DNA of 64,000 bases, from assembly GCA_020443425.1 (NCBI GenBank), contig JAGRIE010000001.1, forward strand, positions 62,001 through 126,000, given 5' to 3'. Positions 41,197 through 49,682 of the stretch are shown in pieces. Below the pieces are notes generated by a model, which searched no databases, was not told the origin of the DNA, and saw only the letters and a list, made by a program, of their open reading frames with translations. The position numbers were made by a program, and so were the translations under genes. Within the stretch, counting starts at the first letter, position 1. Each line of letters begins with the position of its first letter. Source of the stretch: Halioglobus sp. (lineage in GTDB: Bacteria > Pseudomonadota > Gammaproteobacteria > Pseudomonadales > Halieaceae).

Positions 41197-41783
41197 TGGA
41201 GGCGGCTGCACACATCGGTATCGAGAATGACCCGGTATTTCGCGCAGGGCGCCTGGAGCAGGTTTTCAACAACTGCTTTGCCGACCGCTTCAACACGCGC
41301 CTGTGTGGCGGTGCCGATGAGCCCCTGTACCAGCCGGCCGCCGTTGCCGGTGCCCCGCACATCCTGTACTACCGGCTGGACTATTTTGCCAGTGCACTGC
41401 ACGAGGTCTCGCACTGGTGCATCGCCGGCGCCCGGCGGCGGTGCCAGGTCGATTTCGGCTACTGGTATGCGCCCGAGGGACGCACTATCCAGCAGCAGTT
41501 GGCTTTCGAGGCGGTTGAGTGTAAACCGCAGGCGCTGGAGTGGTACTTTTCCAAAGCCTGCGGTTACCGGTTTCAGGTGAGCACCGATAACCTGGCGCTG
41601 GCTGGCGAGGGCACGCACGACGCGGCGGCCTTCCTGCGCGCCGTACAGCAGCAGGCGCTGCAGTGGCAACAGCAGGGGCTGCCGACACGGGCCGGGATCT
41701 ACTACCGCGCGTTATGCAGTGCCTTCGGCACGCATATCCCCGAGCAGCAGCTGCGTTTCACGCTGGCGGAACTGCAGCGATGA
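41196..41783 (+). CDS. epmC: Elongation factor P hydroxylase EpmC
   Basis: The 195-residue protein matches the YfcM/EpmC family, with the metal-binding FASALHEVSHWCIAGARRR motif and DFGYWYAPEGRT. It hydroxylates the modified lysine of EF-P. It is translationally coupled to tusA. EpmA, EpmB and EF-P itself are not in this window. Confidence 0.88.
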   Translation: MEAAAHIGIENDPVFRAGRLEQVFNNCFADRFNTRLCGGADEPLYQPAAVAGAPHILYYRLDYFASALHEVSHWCIAGARRRCQVDFGYWYAPEGRTIQQQLAFEAVECKPQALEWYFSKACGYRFQVSTDNLALAGEGTHDAAAFLRAVQQQALQWQQQGLPTRAGIYYRALCSAFGTHIPEQQLRFTLAELQR

Positions 41784-41808
41784 TCGGTGCCTGGCAGCGG
41801 GGCAGGTC

Positions 41809-42966
41809 GTGATACTGACGGTCCTTGCAGATGAGAATATCCCCGCCGTCGAGGCGTATTTCGGCGGGTTTGCCACTGTCCGGCGCGCCGCCGGCCGCAC
41901 CCTGGAACGGGCGCAACTCGACGGTGTCGATGTGCTGTTGGTCCGGTCAGTGACCCGCGTGGACGAGGCCCTGCTGCGCGACAGCGCGGTCAGGTTTGTG
42001 GGAACCGCGACCAGCGGATTTGACCATATCGACCTGGAATACCTGACCCAGCACGCTATCGGGTTCGCCCATGCGCCGGGCTCCAATGCCAATTCCGTGG
42101 CTGAATATGTGCTGGCGGCGATCGCCGCGATCGACGATCAACTGGAGCGGCTGCTGGCCGGTGGCTCCATCGGCATTATTGGCTATGGTGTGATCGGCAG
42201 GGTGGTGGCCGCGCGCTTCACGGCGCTGGGCATCCATTGCCGGGTATACGATCCCTGGCTGGCGGCGGATACCATTCCCCATTGCGCGGCACTCGAGGAG
42301 GTGCTGGCTTGCGATGTGGTCAGCCTGCACGCGCAGCTGACCACGGCACAGCCCTGGCCAAGCTTTCACCTGCTGGGGCCCCGGGAACTGGGCCTGTTGC
42401 GGAGTGACACACTGCTCATCAATGCCAGCAGAGGGCCGGTAATCGATAACGTCGCCTTGCTTCACCACCTGGAGGCAGTGCCCGACCAGCCGGTGGTGCT
42501 CGATGTATGGGAAGGTGAGCCCGTTGTCAGGCCGGCGCTGCTGGACAGGGTGGCGCTGGGTACTGCTCATATTGCCGGCTACAGCCTCGATGGCAAACTA
42601 CAGGCGACGCGCATGCTGTGCGACGCAGCCAAGCAGTGTCTGGGCCTGGCGGGGGCAGCGCAGTCGCGCAATGAACTGCCGATGGCGGCCATCCAGGCGC
42701 CCGCGCGCCTGGCCGGGGCAGGGCTCGTGCGCAGTCTGCTGCAGAACCGCTACGACATTGTCCAGGACGATGCGCTGTTGCGCGAGGCCGTTGCCGCTGA
42801 GCCATCGGCTGCGCCCAGCGGAGCGGGTTTCGATGCGCTGCGCAAAGGCTACCGCGAGCGCCGGGAACTGGCGGGCTCGCCGGTGTATGGACTTGAGTCT
42901 CAGGAGCAGCGGGCACTCGCGCATGCGCTGGGGTGTGAGACTGTCGATGGGAGGGCCCAGGTGTGA
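41809..42966 (+). CDS. pdxB: 4-phosphoerythronate dehydrogenase PdxB
   Basis: The D-2-hydroxyacid dehydrogenase has 385 residues from GTG 41809 (ILTVLADENIP). NAD is bound by GIIGYGVIGRVVA; the catalytic region includes NASRGPVIDN and GTAHIAGYSLDGK with the histidine. The C-terminal PdxB dimerisation domain separates it from related dehydrogenases. It supplies pyridoxal phosphate synthesis. The frame is open further upstream, but the fold starts at the GTG. Confidence 0.92.
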   Translation: MILTVLADENIPAVEAYFGGFATVRRAAGRTLERAQLDGVDVLLVRSVTRVDEALLRDSAVRFVGTATSGFDHIDLEYLTQHAIGFAHAPGSNANSVAEYVLAAIAAIDDQLERLLAGGSIGIIGYGVIGRVVAARFTALGIHCRVYDPWLAADTIPHCAALEEVLACDVVSLHAQLTTAQPWPSFHLLGPRELGLLRSDTLLINASRGPVIDNVALLHHLEAVPDQPVVLDVWEGEPVVRPALLDRVALGTAHIAGYSLDGKLQATRMLCDAAKQCLGLAGAAQSRNELPMAAIQAPARLAGAGLVRSLLQNRYDIVQDDALLREAVAAEPSAAPSGAGFDALRKGYRERRELAGSPVYGLESQEQRALAHALGCETVDGRAQV

Positions 42967-44105
42967 GTGCGGTGTTGCATATCGGGCTGGTAGTCAACCC
43001 GCTGGCCGGACTCGGCGGTAGCCTGGCCATGAAGGGCAGTGATGGCGAGGACCTGCGGCAGCGGGTGGCAGCTCTGCCACCACAGGCCAGGGACAGGGCG
43101 CTGCAACGGACGGTGCGGGCCCTGCAAATGCTGCAACCGGCTGCCGGTAGCGTGCGATTCAGCTGCTGGGCCGGTGACATGGGAGAGCGGGCACTGCAGG
43201 GCCTGGCACTGGATTACGAGGTCCTCGGTGATGCCCCCGCAAACCTCACCAGCGCCACAGATACACGGGCGGCGGTGACGCAGTTGGCGGCGGCCGGTAT
43301 CGACCTGCTGCTGTTCGCCGGCGGTGATGGCACCGCTCGCGATGTGTTCGATGTTGTGGGTGAGCGCTGTCCGGTGTTGGGCATTCCGGCCGGTGTGAAG
43401 ATGCACTCCGCAGTGTTCGCAGTGTCGCCCGAGGCGGCCGGTGAGCTATTGTTGCGTCTGGTCGACGGGGGACTGGTCGGTGTGCAGGCGCAGGAAGTGC
43501 GGGATATCGATGAAACCGCGTTTCGCCAGGGTATTGTGCGCAGCCGCTTTTACGGTGAAATGATGGTGCCGAGTGAGGGGCACTATCTGCAGCATACCAA
43601 GGTCGGGGGACGCGAGGACCCGGACCTGGCCATCGCGGACATCGCCGCGTGGCAGGCGCAGGGGATGAACCCGGAGTGCACCTACCTGATCGGTCCCGGC
43701 TCGACTACGGCAGCCATCATGCATGAACTGGGCCTGCCCAATACACTGCTGGGTGTGGATGTGATCAGGGGCGGCCAGGTATTGGCAGCGGACGCCGATG
43801 AGGCAACGCTATTGCAATTACTTGCAGAGGCGCCGGGCCCGACGCAACTGGTGGCCACCGTGATAGGCGGGCAGGGCCATCTGTTCGGGCGGGGCAACCA
43901 GCAGTTCTCGCCCGCGGTGATACGCGGTGTCGGCCTCGATAACATCACTGTAGTGGCGGCCAAATCCAAGATCACGGCACTGCAGGGCCGCCCGCTGCTG
44001 GTCGATACCAACGATGCCGCACTGGACCGGGAACTGTGTGGCTACCGCGTTATCAACACCGGGTATGACGATTTTGTGTTGTACCGAGTGAGCGCGCGTG
44101 ACTGA
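42963..44105 (+). CDS. ATP-NAD kinase family protein
   Basis: The 380-residue protein has the diacylglycerol-kinase/NAD-kinase fold motif FAGGDGTARDVFD (about residues 117-129). An N-terminal GLVVNPLAGLGGSLAMKGSDG resembles the AcoX/YcjU-type NAD-kinase relatives. It is longer than housekeeping NadK (about 290). The substrate is uncertain and it may not make NADP. It overlaps the pdxB stop by 4 bases. Confidence 0.8.
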   Translation: MSAVLHIGLVVNPLAGLGGSLAMKGSDGEDLRQRVAALPPQARDRALQRTVRALQMLQPAAGSVRFSCWAGDMGERALQGLALDYEVLGDAPANLTSATDTRAAVTQLAAAGIDLLLFAGGDGTARDVFDVVGERCPVLGIPAGVKMHSAVFAVSPEAAGELLLRLVDGGLVGVQAQEVRDIDETAFRQGIVRSRFYGEMMVPSEGHYLQHTKVGGREDPDLAIADIAAWQAQGMNPECTYLIGPGSTTAAIMHELGLPNTLLGVDVIRGGQVLAADADEATLLQLLAEAPGPTQLVATVIGGQGHLFGRGNQQFSPAVIRGVGLDNITVVAAKSKITALQGRPLLVDTNDAALDRELCGYRVINTGYDDFVLYRVSARD

Positions 44106-44195
44106 CAGCGGCGCTGCTGGCCCATCGCGCGCGTGGCCAGTCGCGCCGGCCTGGTGTAGGCTAGCGAGCGAAGATCAAGCAGCGAGAGAGTAACC

Positions 44196-44588
44196 ATGCA
44201 CGACGACGACATCTGGCGCGATAAACTGACCCCCGAGGAATACCATGTGTGCCGGGAAAAAGGCACAGAGCGACCTTTCACCGGTGAGTACTGGGATTGC
44301 AAGGAAGAGGGTATCTATACCTGTCGCTGCTGCGGCGAGAAACTGTTCCTGTCGGACAGCAAATACGATTCGGGCTGCGGCTGGCCGAGTTTCTTCCAGC
44401 CGGCGGAGGCCGGGGCGATAGAGGAGGCGCGCGATATCAGCCACGGCATGATTCGCACAGAGGTTATGTGCAAGGCCTGCGGTGCTCATCTGGGACATGT
44501 GTTCGAGGATGGGCCGGCCCCGACCGGGTTGCGCTATTGCATCAACAGCCTGTCGGTGAAGCTGCAACCGGCACCGGACGCGGACTAG
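44196..44588 (+). CDS. msrB: Peptide-methionine (R)-S-oxide reductase MsrB
   Basis: The 130-residue protein carries zinc cysteines in [10 protein letters not shown] and [16 protein letters not shown], the substrate motif [11 protein letters not shown], and the catalytic cysteine in [13 protein letters not shown]. It repairs methionine-R-sulfoxide. It is followed by the decayed tRNA-Gly copies on the other strand. Confidence 0.95.
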   Translation: MHDDDIWRDKLTPEEYHVCREKGTERPFTGEYWDCKEEGIYTCRCCGEKLFLSDSKYDSGCGWPSFFQPAEAGAIEEARDISHGMIRTEVMCKACGAHLGHVFEDGPAPTGLRYCINSLSVKLQPAPDAD

Positions 44589-44597
44589 ACAAGTGCG

Positions 44598-44632
44598 GGC
44601 AAGGTTGCACCTTGTGTGAGCTGTTCCGGGGG
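44598..44632 (-). pseudogene. 5'-half remnant of tRNA-Gly
   Basis: On the minus strand this stretch repeats the degenerate acceptor/D-arm region and the left side of the anticodon arm (GCAACCTTGCC). It then stops resembling a tRNA. It is the third and most truncated unit of the array. Confidence 0.55.
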
Positions 44633-44648
44633 AATACGGAGGAAATCT

Positions 44649-44735
44649 TGGAGCGGGAAACCGGGTTCGAACCGGCGAGGCTGCGCGCCCCGCCTCAACC
44701 TTGGCAAGGTTGCACCTTGTGTGAGCTGTTCCGGG
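44649..44735 (-). pseudogene. tRNA-Gly-derived element with enlarged variable arm
   Basis: Read on the minus strand it has an intact anticodon arm (CAACC TTGCCAA GGTTG, anticodon GCC), an intact T-arm and the 3' end TTTCCCGCTCCA. The variable region carries about 18 extra bases that can form a GAGGC/GCCTC stem, as in long-variable-arm tRNAs. The D-arm no longer pairs well and the 5' acceptor strand matches only about 5 of 7 positions. It is probably non-functional, but the arm is unusual. Confidence 0.6.
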
Positions 44736-44753
44736 GGTATACGGAGGAAATCT

Positions 44754-44829
44754 TGGAGCGGGAAACCGGGTTCGAACCGGCGACCTCAACCTTGGCAAGG
44801 TTGCGCTCTACCAACTGAGCTATTCCCGC
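44754..44829 (-). tRNA. tRNA-Gly (GCC)
   Basis: This is a 76-base cloverleaf. The acceptor GCGGGAA pairs with TTCCCGC, the D-arm is GCTCAGTTGGTAGAGC, the anticodon loop TTGCCAA gives GCC, the T-arm is normal, and CCA is encoded. It is cotranscribed after tRNA-Glu and followed by its decayed copies. Confidence 0.97.
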
Positions 44830-44848
44830 AAACCTGGTACTGGATGAA

Positions 44849-44924
44849 TGGCGTCCCCTAGGGGGTTCGAACCCCTGTTACCGCCGTGAAAGGGCAGTGT
44901 CCTAGGCCACTAGACGAAGGGGAC
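44849..44924 (-). tRNA. tRNA-Glu (TTC)
   Basis: This 76-base tRNA has the same acceptor, anticodon (TTC) and T-arm as the copy at 14877-14952. Two D-loop bases differ (GGCCTAGG against GGTCCAGG). It is the first gene of a tRNA-Glu/tRNA-Gly transcript. Confidence 0.97.
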
Positions 44925-44950
44925 GCAGCGGTCTTCATCGAGAGGCGCGC

Positions 44951-44979
44951 ATTGTAGGAAGACAGGGCGGTGCCGTCAA
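44951..44979 (-). promoter_or_regulatory. Promoter of the tRNA-Glu/tRNA-Gly transcript
   Basis: On the minus strand TTGACG and TACAAT are separated by 17 bases. The -10 ends 26 bases before the tRNA 5' end. Confidence 0.75.
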
Positions 44980-45010
44980 GCCCTGCCGCACTCAAAATCC
45001 AATGAAAATT

Positions 45011-45394
45011 CTACTGTAAGTTCAGCAGCTTAGCTCTGGCCTCGGTGAAGTTAAATTGCTCGCCCAGCGCCGCAGCCGCCAGTCGCAGTTCCTCCAGTTG
45101 CTGGTACTGCGCGATTTCGTCGTCCGCCATGTAGTGCAGGCAGTCGCCACCGAGGAACCACAGTATCTGCCGCGGTAGGGTGGGCGCAAACTCGGGGTAG
45201 GTGTCGAACAGGCGGGACACCAGCTGTGGGCCCTGCTCGTAGAGATCAGCGCTGCGGTCGGCCACAGCCTGGTAGCCCGCGGCCAGTTCGCGCAGCGGGT
45301 GATCGTCCGGCAATTGCGCTGTGCGGGTGGCCAGCGTGCTCGAGAATTCGCGCCACAGCGTGCGGCAGTGCTCCAGGTATTGTTGGTCATTCAT
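45011..45394 (-). CDS. PA2817-like conserved protein
   Basis: The 127-residue, mostly helical, soluble protein has the conserved LPRQILWFLGGDCLHYMADDEIAQYQQL segment that I recall from the Pseudomonas PA2817 family. Function is unknown. It is divergent from the ABC transporter genes and convergent with nothing coding. The family name is recalled, not checked. Confidence 0.65.
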   Translation of the reverse strand: MNDQQYLEHCRTLWREFSSTLATRTAQLPDDHPLRELAAGYQAVADRSADLYEQGPQLVSRLFDTYPEFAPTLPRQILWFLGGDCLHYMADDEIAQYQQLEELRLAAAALGEQFNFTEARAKLLNLQ

Positions 45395-45468
45395 CGGTGT
45401 TGTCGTCTATAGGGGAAAATACGGGTACAATTGCGCGCTTGTCCAGCCAAGCAAACAGCCTGTTCCCG

Positions 45469-46386
45469 ATGATACCAGCACTGACAATTGAAAATCTAAG
45501 CAAGGTTTACGACAACGGATTTGAAGCCTTGAAGGGCATCAGCTTCGAGGTGAAACAGGGCGATTTCTTTGCCTTGCTGGGGCCCAACGGCGCCGGTAAA
45601 TCGACCACGATAGGCATTATCTGTTCGCTGGTGGGGAAAACCGGCGGGCGGGTCAAGGTGTTTGATGTGGATATCGATGTCGATTTCCCCGCCGCCAAGC
45701 GCTATATCGGTATCGTGCCCCAGGAGTTCAATTTCAACCAGTTTGAAAAGGCCCTGGATATTGTCGTCAACCAGGCCGGTTACTACGGCCTGCCCAGCGC
45801 ACTGGCGCGTGAGCGCGCCGAGAAATACCTGCGGGAGCTCGGGCTCTGGGACCAGCGCGATGTGCCGGCGCGTATGTTGTCGGGGGGCATGAAACGCCGG
45901 TTGATGATTGCGCGTTCCCTGATCCATGAACCGCAGTTGCTGATCCTGGATGAGCCCAGTGCCGGGGTCGATATCGAAATGCGTCGATCGATGTGGACTT
46001 TCCTGCGGCGTATCAATGAGCAGGGGACGACGATCATCCTGACCACGCACTACCTCGAAGAGGCGGAGGCGCTGTGTCGGCACATCGCGATTATCAATCA
46101 CGGCAATATCGTCGAGAACACCTCGATCAAGGCACTGCTGCGCCAGCTCAGTCACGAGGTGTTTATCCTCGACTGTGCGGAGTCCCTGCCGGAGGCCGTC
46201 GCACTCGAGGGGTTTGTCGCGCGCCGGGTGGACGATCACACACTGGAAGTCGAGGTACAGAAAGGCCAGCACCTGAACCAGGTTTTTGCCGCGCTTGAGT
46301 CAAAGGGGATCCGTGTTACGAGTATGAGAAACCGCGCTAATCGTCTTGAGGAGATGTTTGTCAATCTGGTCGAGGGTGCAGCATGA
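45469..46386 (+). CDS. ABC-2 type transporter ATPase, YadG-like
   Basis: The protein has 305 residues from ATG 45469. Walker A is GPNGAGKST, the signature MLSGGMKRRLMIARSLIHEP, Walker B LLILDEPSAGVD and the switch HYLEEAE. The sequence follows E. coli YadG closely in layout and length, including the C-terminal MRNRANRLEEMFVNLV. The substrate is unknown. The permease gene overlaps by ATGA. The longer open frame from 45226 overlaps the opposite-strand gene and is not used. Confidence 0.9.
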   Translation: MIPALTIENLSKVYDNGFEALKGISFEVKQGDFFALLGPNGAGKSTTIGIICSLVGKTGGRVKVFDVDIDVDFPAAKRYIGIVPQEFNFNQFEKALDIVVNQAGYYGLPSALARERAEKYLRELGLWDQRDVPARMLSGGMKRRLMIARSLIHEPQLLILDEPSAGVDIEMRRSMWTFLRRINEQGTTIILTTHYLEEAEALCRHIAIINHGNIVENTSIKALLRQLSHEVFILDCAESLPEAVALEGFVARRVDDHTLEVEVQKGQHLNQVFAALESKGIRVTSMRNRANRLEEMFVNLVEGAA

Positions 46387-47156
46387 GCCTGCGTGAGCAG
46401 TGGGTGGCTTTCATGACCATCCTCAGGAAAGAGATCAAGCGCTACCTGCGTATCTGGACACAGACGCTGCTGCCGTCGGCGATTACGATGTCGCTGTACT
46501 TTGTGATCTTCGGGTCCCTGATCGGCTCGCGTATCGGGGAGATGGGTGGTTTCACCTATATGGAATTCGTCGTGCCCGGGCTGATCATGATGGCCATCGT
46601 CACCAACTCCTACGCCAACGTGGTGTCCTCGTTTTTCGGCTCGAAATTCAGCCACAGCGTGGAGGAGCTGCTGGTATCCCCGGTCGCCAATGTCGTCATC
46701 CTGATGGGCTATGTGGTGGGCGGTGTATCGCGAGGCATACTGGTCGCCATTGTGGTGACGCTGGTCTCGCTGTTTTTCACCCACCTGCAGATACACAGTT
46801 ATTTTGTGGTGATCGCCGTGGTACTGATGACTTCCACCCTGTTTGCGCTGGCCGGTTTTATCAATGCGGTGTATGCCAACAGTTTTGATGATATCTCCAT
46901 TGTCCCGACCTTTGTGCTGACACCGTTGATCTACCTCGGTGGCGTATTCTACTCCATGGATCTACTGCCGGAATTCTGGGCCAATGTGTCCAGGCTCAAT
47001 CCTCTGGTATACGTGGTGAATGCCTTTCGCTACGGGGTGCTGGGCGTGTCCGATGTAAGCCTGCCAGTGGCCTTCGGCATGATCGCCTTTTTCACCGTCG
47101 CCGCTTTCGCCTACAGCATGCATCTGCTCAATTCGGGCAAGCGACTGCGGCAGTAG
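46383..47156 (+). CDS. ABC-2 type transporter permease, YadH-like
   Basis: The 257-residue membrane protein has six hydrophobic segments and the ABC-2 signature near the C-terminus (LTPLIYLGGVFYSMDLLPEFWANVSRLNPLVYVVNAFRYG). It pairs with the preceding ATPase. The exported compound is not known. Confidence 0.9.
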   Translation: MSLREQWVAFMTILRKEIKRYLRIWTQTLLPSAITMSLYFVIFGSLIGSRIGEMGGFTYMEFVVPGLIMMAIVTNSYANVVSSFFGSKFSHSVEELLVSPVANVVILMGYVVGGVSRGILVAIVVTLVSLFFTHLQIHSYFVVIAVVLMTSTLFALAGFINAVYANSFDDISIVPTFVLTPLIYLGGVFYSMDLLPEFWANVSRLNPLVYVVNAFRYGVLGVSDVSLPVAFGMIAFFTVAAFAYSMHLLNSGKRLRQ

Positions 47157-47163
47157 GGCAACA

Positions 47164-47985
47164 GTGGACGCGGCAGACAGTAAACTGTTACTGGGCCGGC
47201 ATACACCGGTGGTGCAGACTTACGCGCCACAGCTGCTGTATGCCATCTCACGCGCCACGGCCCGGCAGCAGTTGGGAATCCGGCAGGCGCCGCCGTTTCA
47301 CGGGGTCGACCTGTGGCACGCCTACGAGATGTCTTGGCTGGACGACAGCGGCAAACCGGTGGTGCGGGTGGGGCGGTTCGCGGTGCCGGCGGATTCCCCC
47401 AATATTGTCGAATCCAAATCTTTCAAGCTGTACCTGAACTCCCTGAACAGTAAGCGGTTTGCAGGCGATGACGAGGCGAGGCAGGTGATTGTCGCCGATA
47501 TCAGCGCGACTGCGGGCAGGCCTGTCACCCTGGAGCTGTTCCCGGTGGATGATGCAGCGCTCAGCGGTGCTCGCCTCGCCGGTGCCTGCCTGGACGGCGA
47601 GCCGCTGGCACCGTGGTCAGGCGAACCCTGTGCCGGGCAACTGCAGGTGCAGGCGGGCCGGGCGGTGGAAGAGAAGGTGTACAGCCATCTACTGCGCTCC
47701 CTGTGTCCGGTGACCGGGCAACCCGACTGGGCCACTGTGTGGCTGCACTATCGCGGCCTGCCTGTTTCGCGGGGTTCACTGCTACAGTACATTGTCGCCT
47801 ACCGGCAACACCAGGAGTTTCACGAACAGTGTGTGGAGCGCATGTTCTGCGATATCACGGCGGTGTGTGAGCCTGAATTCCTGCATATCCAGGCGTTTTA
47901 CACGCGTCGCGGCGGGCTTGATATCAACCCTTTTCGCAGTACGCAGGCCGGTGCCAGTGCGCTGCCGAGACTTGATCGCCAGTGA
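47164..47985 (+). CDS. queF: NADPH-dependent preQ0 reductase QueF (type II)
   Basis: The protein has 273 residues and a GTG start preceded by AGGG. Its two T-fold halves are typical of the long QueF form. The first half holds the substrate-glutamate segment ESKSFKLYLNSLN; the second holds the active cysteine in LCPVTGQPDWATVWLHYRG. It reduces 7-cyano-7-deazaguanine to preQ1 in queuosine synthesis. Confidence 0.94.
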   Translation: MDAADSKLLLGRHTPVVQTYAPQLLYAISRATARQQLGIRQAPPFHGVDLWHAYEMSWLDDSGKPVVRVGRFAVPADSPNIVESKSFKLYLNSLNSKRFAGDDEARQVIVADISATAGRPVTLELFPVDDAALSGARLAGACLDGEPLAPWSGEPCAGQLQVQAGRAVEEKVYSHLLRSLCPVTGQPDWATVWLHYRGLPVSRGSLLQYIVAYRQHQEFHEQCVERMFCDITAVCEPEFLHIQAFYTRRGGLDINPFRSTQAGASALPRLDRQ

Positions 47986-48049
47986 GCGGTCACGGTAGGC
48001 TTGGGCGCGCCAGCCCAAATGATTCTTCCAATCCAGCAGGTGCAGAATA

Positions 48050-49228
48050 ATGATGACAAACCGCAACCGTGTTCCCGTGTTTGGCCCGTCGACAAAGCGG
48101 GCGCTGTTAGGCCTGTCGCTCGCAGCGCTGATGGCAGCCTGTTCCAACGGCAATAGCAATAACAACAGCAGTGACAGCAGCGGCGATACCGGCAGTGTCG
48201 ACGCCAACCCCTTTCAGGAACTGGTGGACCAGGGGGTGACACGCTATCTCGGTGTCTATACCCCGATGCTGTCAGAAACCGAGGGCGACACGGTGATTCA
48301 CCGTTTCAGCGCCAGCGATGGCCCGATGTGCCTGCGCGGCACGGAATACACGATGTCCACGCGCGACGCCGGCTCTGAGGACCTGGTGATTTTCCTGCAG
48401 GGCGGGGGCGCCTGCTGGGATACCCTCTGCGCCGCCACGGAAACGGCTGCGCCCGGCATCCCCAAGGCGGGAATTCTCGATGTTGACCTGCCGGGCAACC
48501 CGATCACCGAGATGAATATCGCCTATCTGCCCTACTGTGACGGCGGCGTGCATGCCTCCGATGTGGAATACGATGTCGATGGCAATGGCGTTCTTGAGCC
48601 CGGTACCCGCGACCAGTTTCACCACGGCCTGCACAACCTCTCAGCGTCGCTGGACGTCACAGTTCAGACGTTCCCCTCGCCGCGTCGCATCGTGCTGATG
48701 GGGGTCAGCGGTGGTGGTTTTGGCACTATTTTCGCGATCCCGCTGGTGCGGACCCTGTATCCGGATGTCCCCATCGATGTGGTGAATGACTCCGGGGTCT
48801 CTGTCGGCAGGCCCAACCAGCCGGAGTTTTTTGAACGGCTGCTCGGCTACTGGAATATCCTGGATTCCTTCCTGCCTGCCAGTTGCCCGGATTGCATCGG
48901 CGACGACGGTCACGGTACCGGCGTGCACAGCTGGGGCCTGGAGCAGGATCAAAACCTGCGTCTCAGCCTGCTGAGTCACAAGCAGGACTCCACCATTGCC
49001 ACCTTCTTTTTCGGCATCAGCGGCGCCCAGTGGGAGCCGGAATTGATCAGGGAGATGGCGGAAGTGGAAGCGGCTCATCCTGACCGTGTCCGCAGCCTGA
49101 TTGCAGACGGCAGCGACCATACGTTCCTGATCGGGCGCACCGCGCTGGAGGTGGAGGGTATCTCTGTGCAGGACTGGATAGCGGCTATGCTGGACGGTTC
49201 TTCTGAGTGGACGTCACGCAGCGATTGA
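48050..49228 (+). CDS. Pectin-acetylesterase/Notum-family-like lipoprotein
   Basis: The 392-residue protein has a lipoprotein signal (lipobox LMAAC, Cys about residue 31) followed by an Asn/Ser-rich linker. The hydrolase region has an oxyanion-type FLQGGGACWD and the nucleophile motif GVSGGGFG (Ser about 223). A late DGSDHTFL histidine could complete a triad. This fits the pectin acetylesterase superfamily, which in bacteria includes esterases of unknown substrate. It should be membrane-anchored outside the cytoplasm. No carbohydrate-use genes are adjacent. Confidence 0.65.
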   Translation: MMTNRNRVPVFGPSTKRALLGLSLAALMAACSNGNSNNNSSDSSGDTGSVDANPFQELVDQGVTRYLGVYTPMLSETEGDTVIHRFSASDGPMCLRGTEYTMSTRDAGSEDLVIFLQGGGACWDTLCAATETAAPGIPKAGILDVDLPGNPITEMNIAYLPYCDGGVHASDVEYDVDGNGVLEPGTRDQFHHGLHNLSASLDVTVQTFPSPRRIVLMGVSGGGFGTIFAIPLVRTLYPDVPIDVVNDSGVSVGRPNQPEFFERLLGYWNILDSFLPASCPDCIGDDGHGTGVHSWGLEQDQNLRLSLLSHKQDSTIATFFFGISGAQWEPELIREMAEVEAAHPDRVRSLIADGSDHTFLIGRTALEVEGISVQDWIAAMLDGSSEWTSRSD

Positions 49229-49254
49229 AATTGTGCCCGGGTGCGCACTCAGGA

Positions 49255-49283
49255 CTGGCAAGCCCGCCATCTTGTGTTATGAT
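49255..49283 (+). promoter_or_regulatory. Probable tRNA-Ser promoter
   Basis: TATGAT at 49278-49283 is 12 bases before the mature tRNA. A weak -35 (CTGGCA, 49255-49260) lies 17 bases upstream of it. Confidence 0.4.
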
Positions 49284-49295
49284 GCGCGCCCTCAC

Positions 49296-49383
49296 GGTGA
49301 GGTGGCCGAGCGGCCGAAGGCGCACGCCTGGAAAGTGTGTAACGGGCAACCGTTCGAGGGTTCAAATCCCTCCCTCACCGCCA
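49296..49383 (+). tRNA. tRNA-Ser (GGA)
   Basis: This is an 88-base class-II tRNA. The acceptor GGTGAGG pairs with CCTCACC, the anticodon is GGA, a long variable arm and T-arm GGTTCAAATCC follow, and CCA is encoded. Confidence 0.97.
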
Positions 49384-49444
49384 TTCAATTTCCTGTTACC
49401 ACTATAGAACAGCCGGTCAGGTTGTCTATCTGCCAGATTAACGC

Positions 49445-49460
49445 TGGTAATCCCCTTGCT
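49445..49460 (+). promoter_or_regulatory. Sigma-54-like promoter upstream of PEP-CTERM gene
   Basis: TGGTAATCCCCTTGCT has the invariant GG and GC dinucleotides exactly 10 bases apart, as in the -24/-12 consensus TGGCAC-N5-TTGC. It would give a leader of roughly 210 bases to the TTG start of the PEP-CTERM gene. PEP-CTERM genes in other bacteria are known to be under RpoN with PrsK/PrsR. The rest of the 49384-49682 gap shows no gene. Confidence 0.5.
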
Positions 49461-49682
49461 GTCTCTCTGTGTAGTCCCGCGTCATCCGGTCTGTTGATCC
49501 AGCTCAATGGTACAAACGATTCTCGTACGTGGACGGGAAAAACAGCGACACGCCGTCTATAATTTATTGGCGCCTGGAGTGAACGGGCCCGAGACAGCAC
49601 GCTGCCAGAGTCGTATTTCTATCTGCTGCGCGCGCGGCATGAGCATCTGGTTGTTCACGTGGTGGTGAACGGGGAGGACATT

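Larger units (their letters stand above)
44598..44782. repeat. 105-base tandem repeat derived from tRNA-Gly and its 3' flank
   Basis: Bases 44598-44677 and 44703-44782 are 80-base copies with a single visible mismatch (GGAAT against GGTAT), offset by 105 bases. The shared part holds, on the minus strand, the tRNA-Gly T-arm and acceptor 3' strand with CCA, a spacer, and a degenerate D-arm with half an anticodon stem. The array is best explained by tandem duplication of a tRNA-Gly unit followed by decay. Confidence 0.9.

Noticed and set aside
44297..44818. 173-codon plus-strand frame with repeated ETGFEPA segment
   Set aside because: The repeat is the reverse strand of tRNA-Gly T-arms, a well-known false protein; msrB is coded in another frame at its start.
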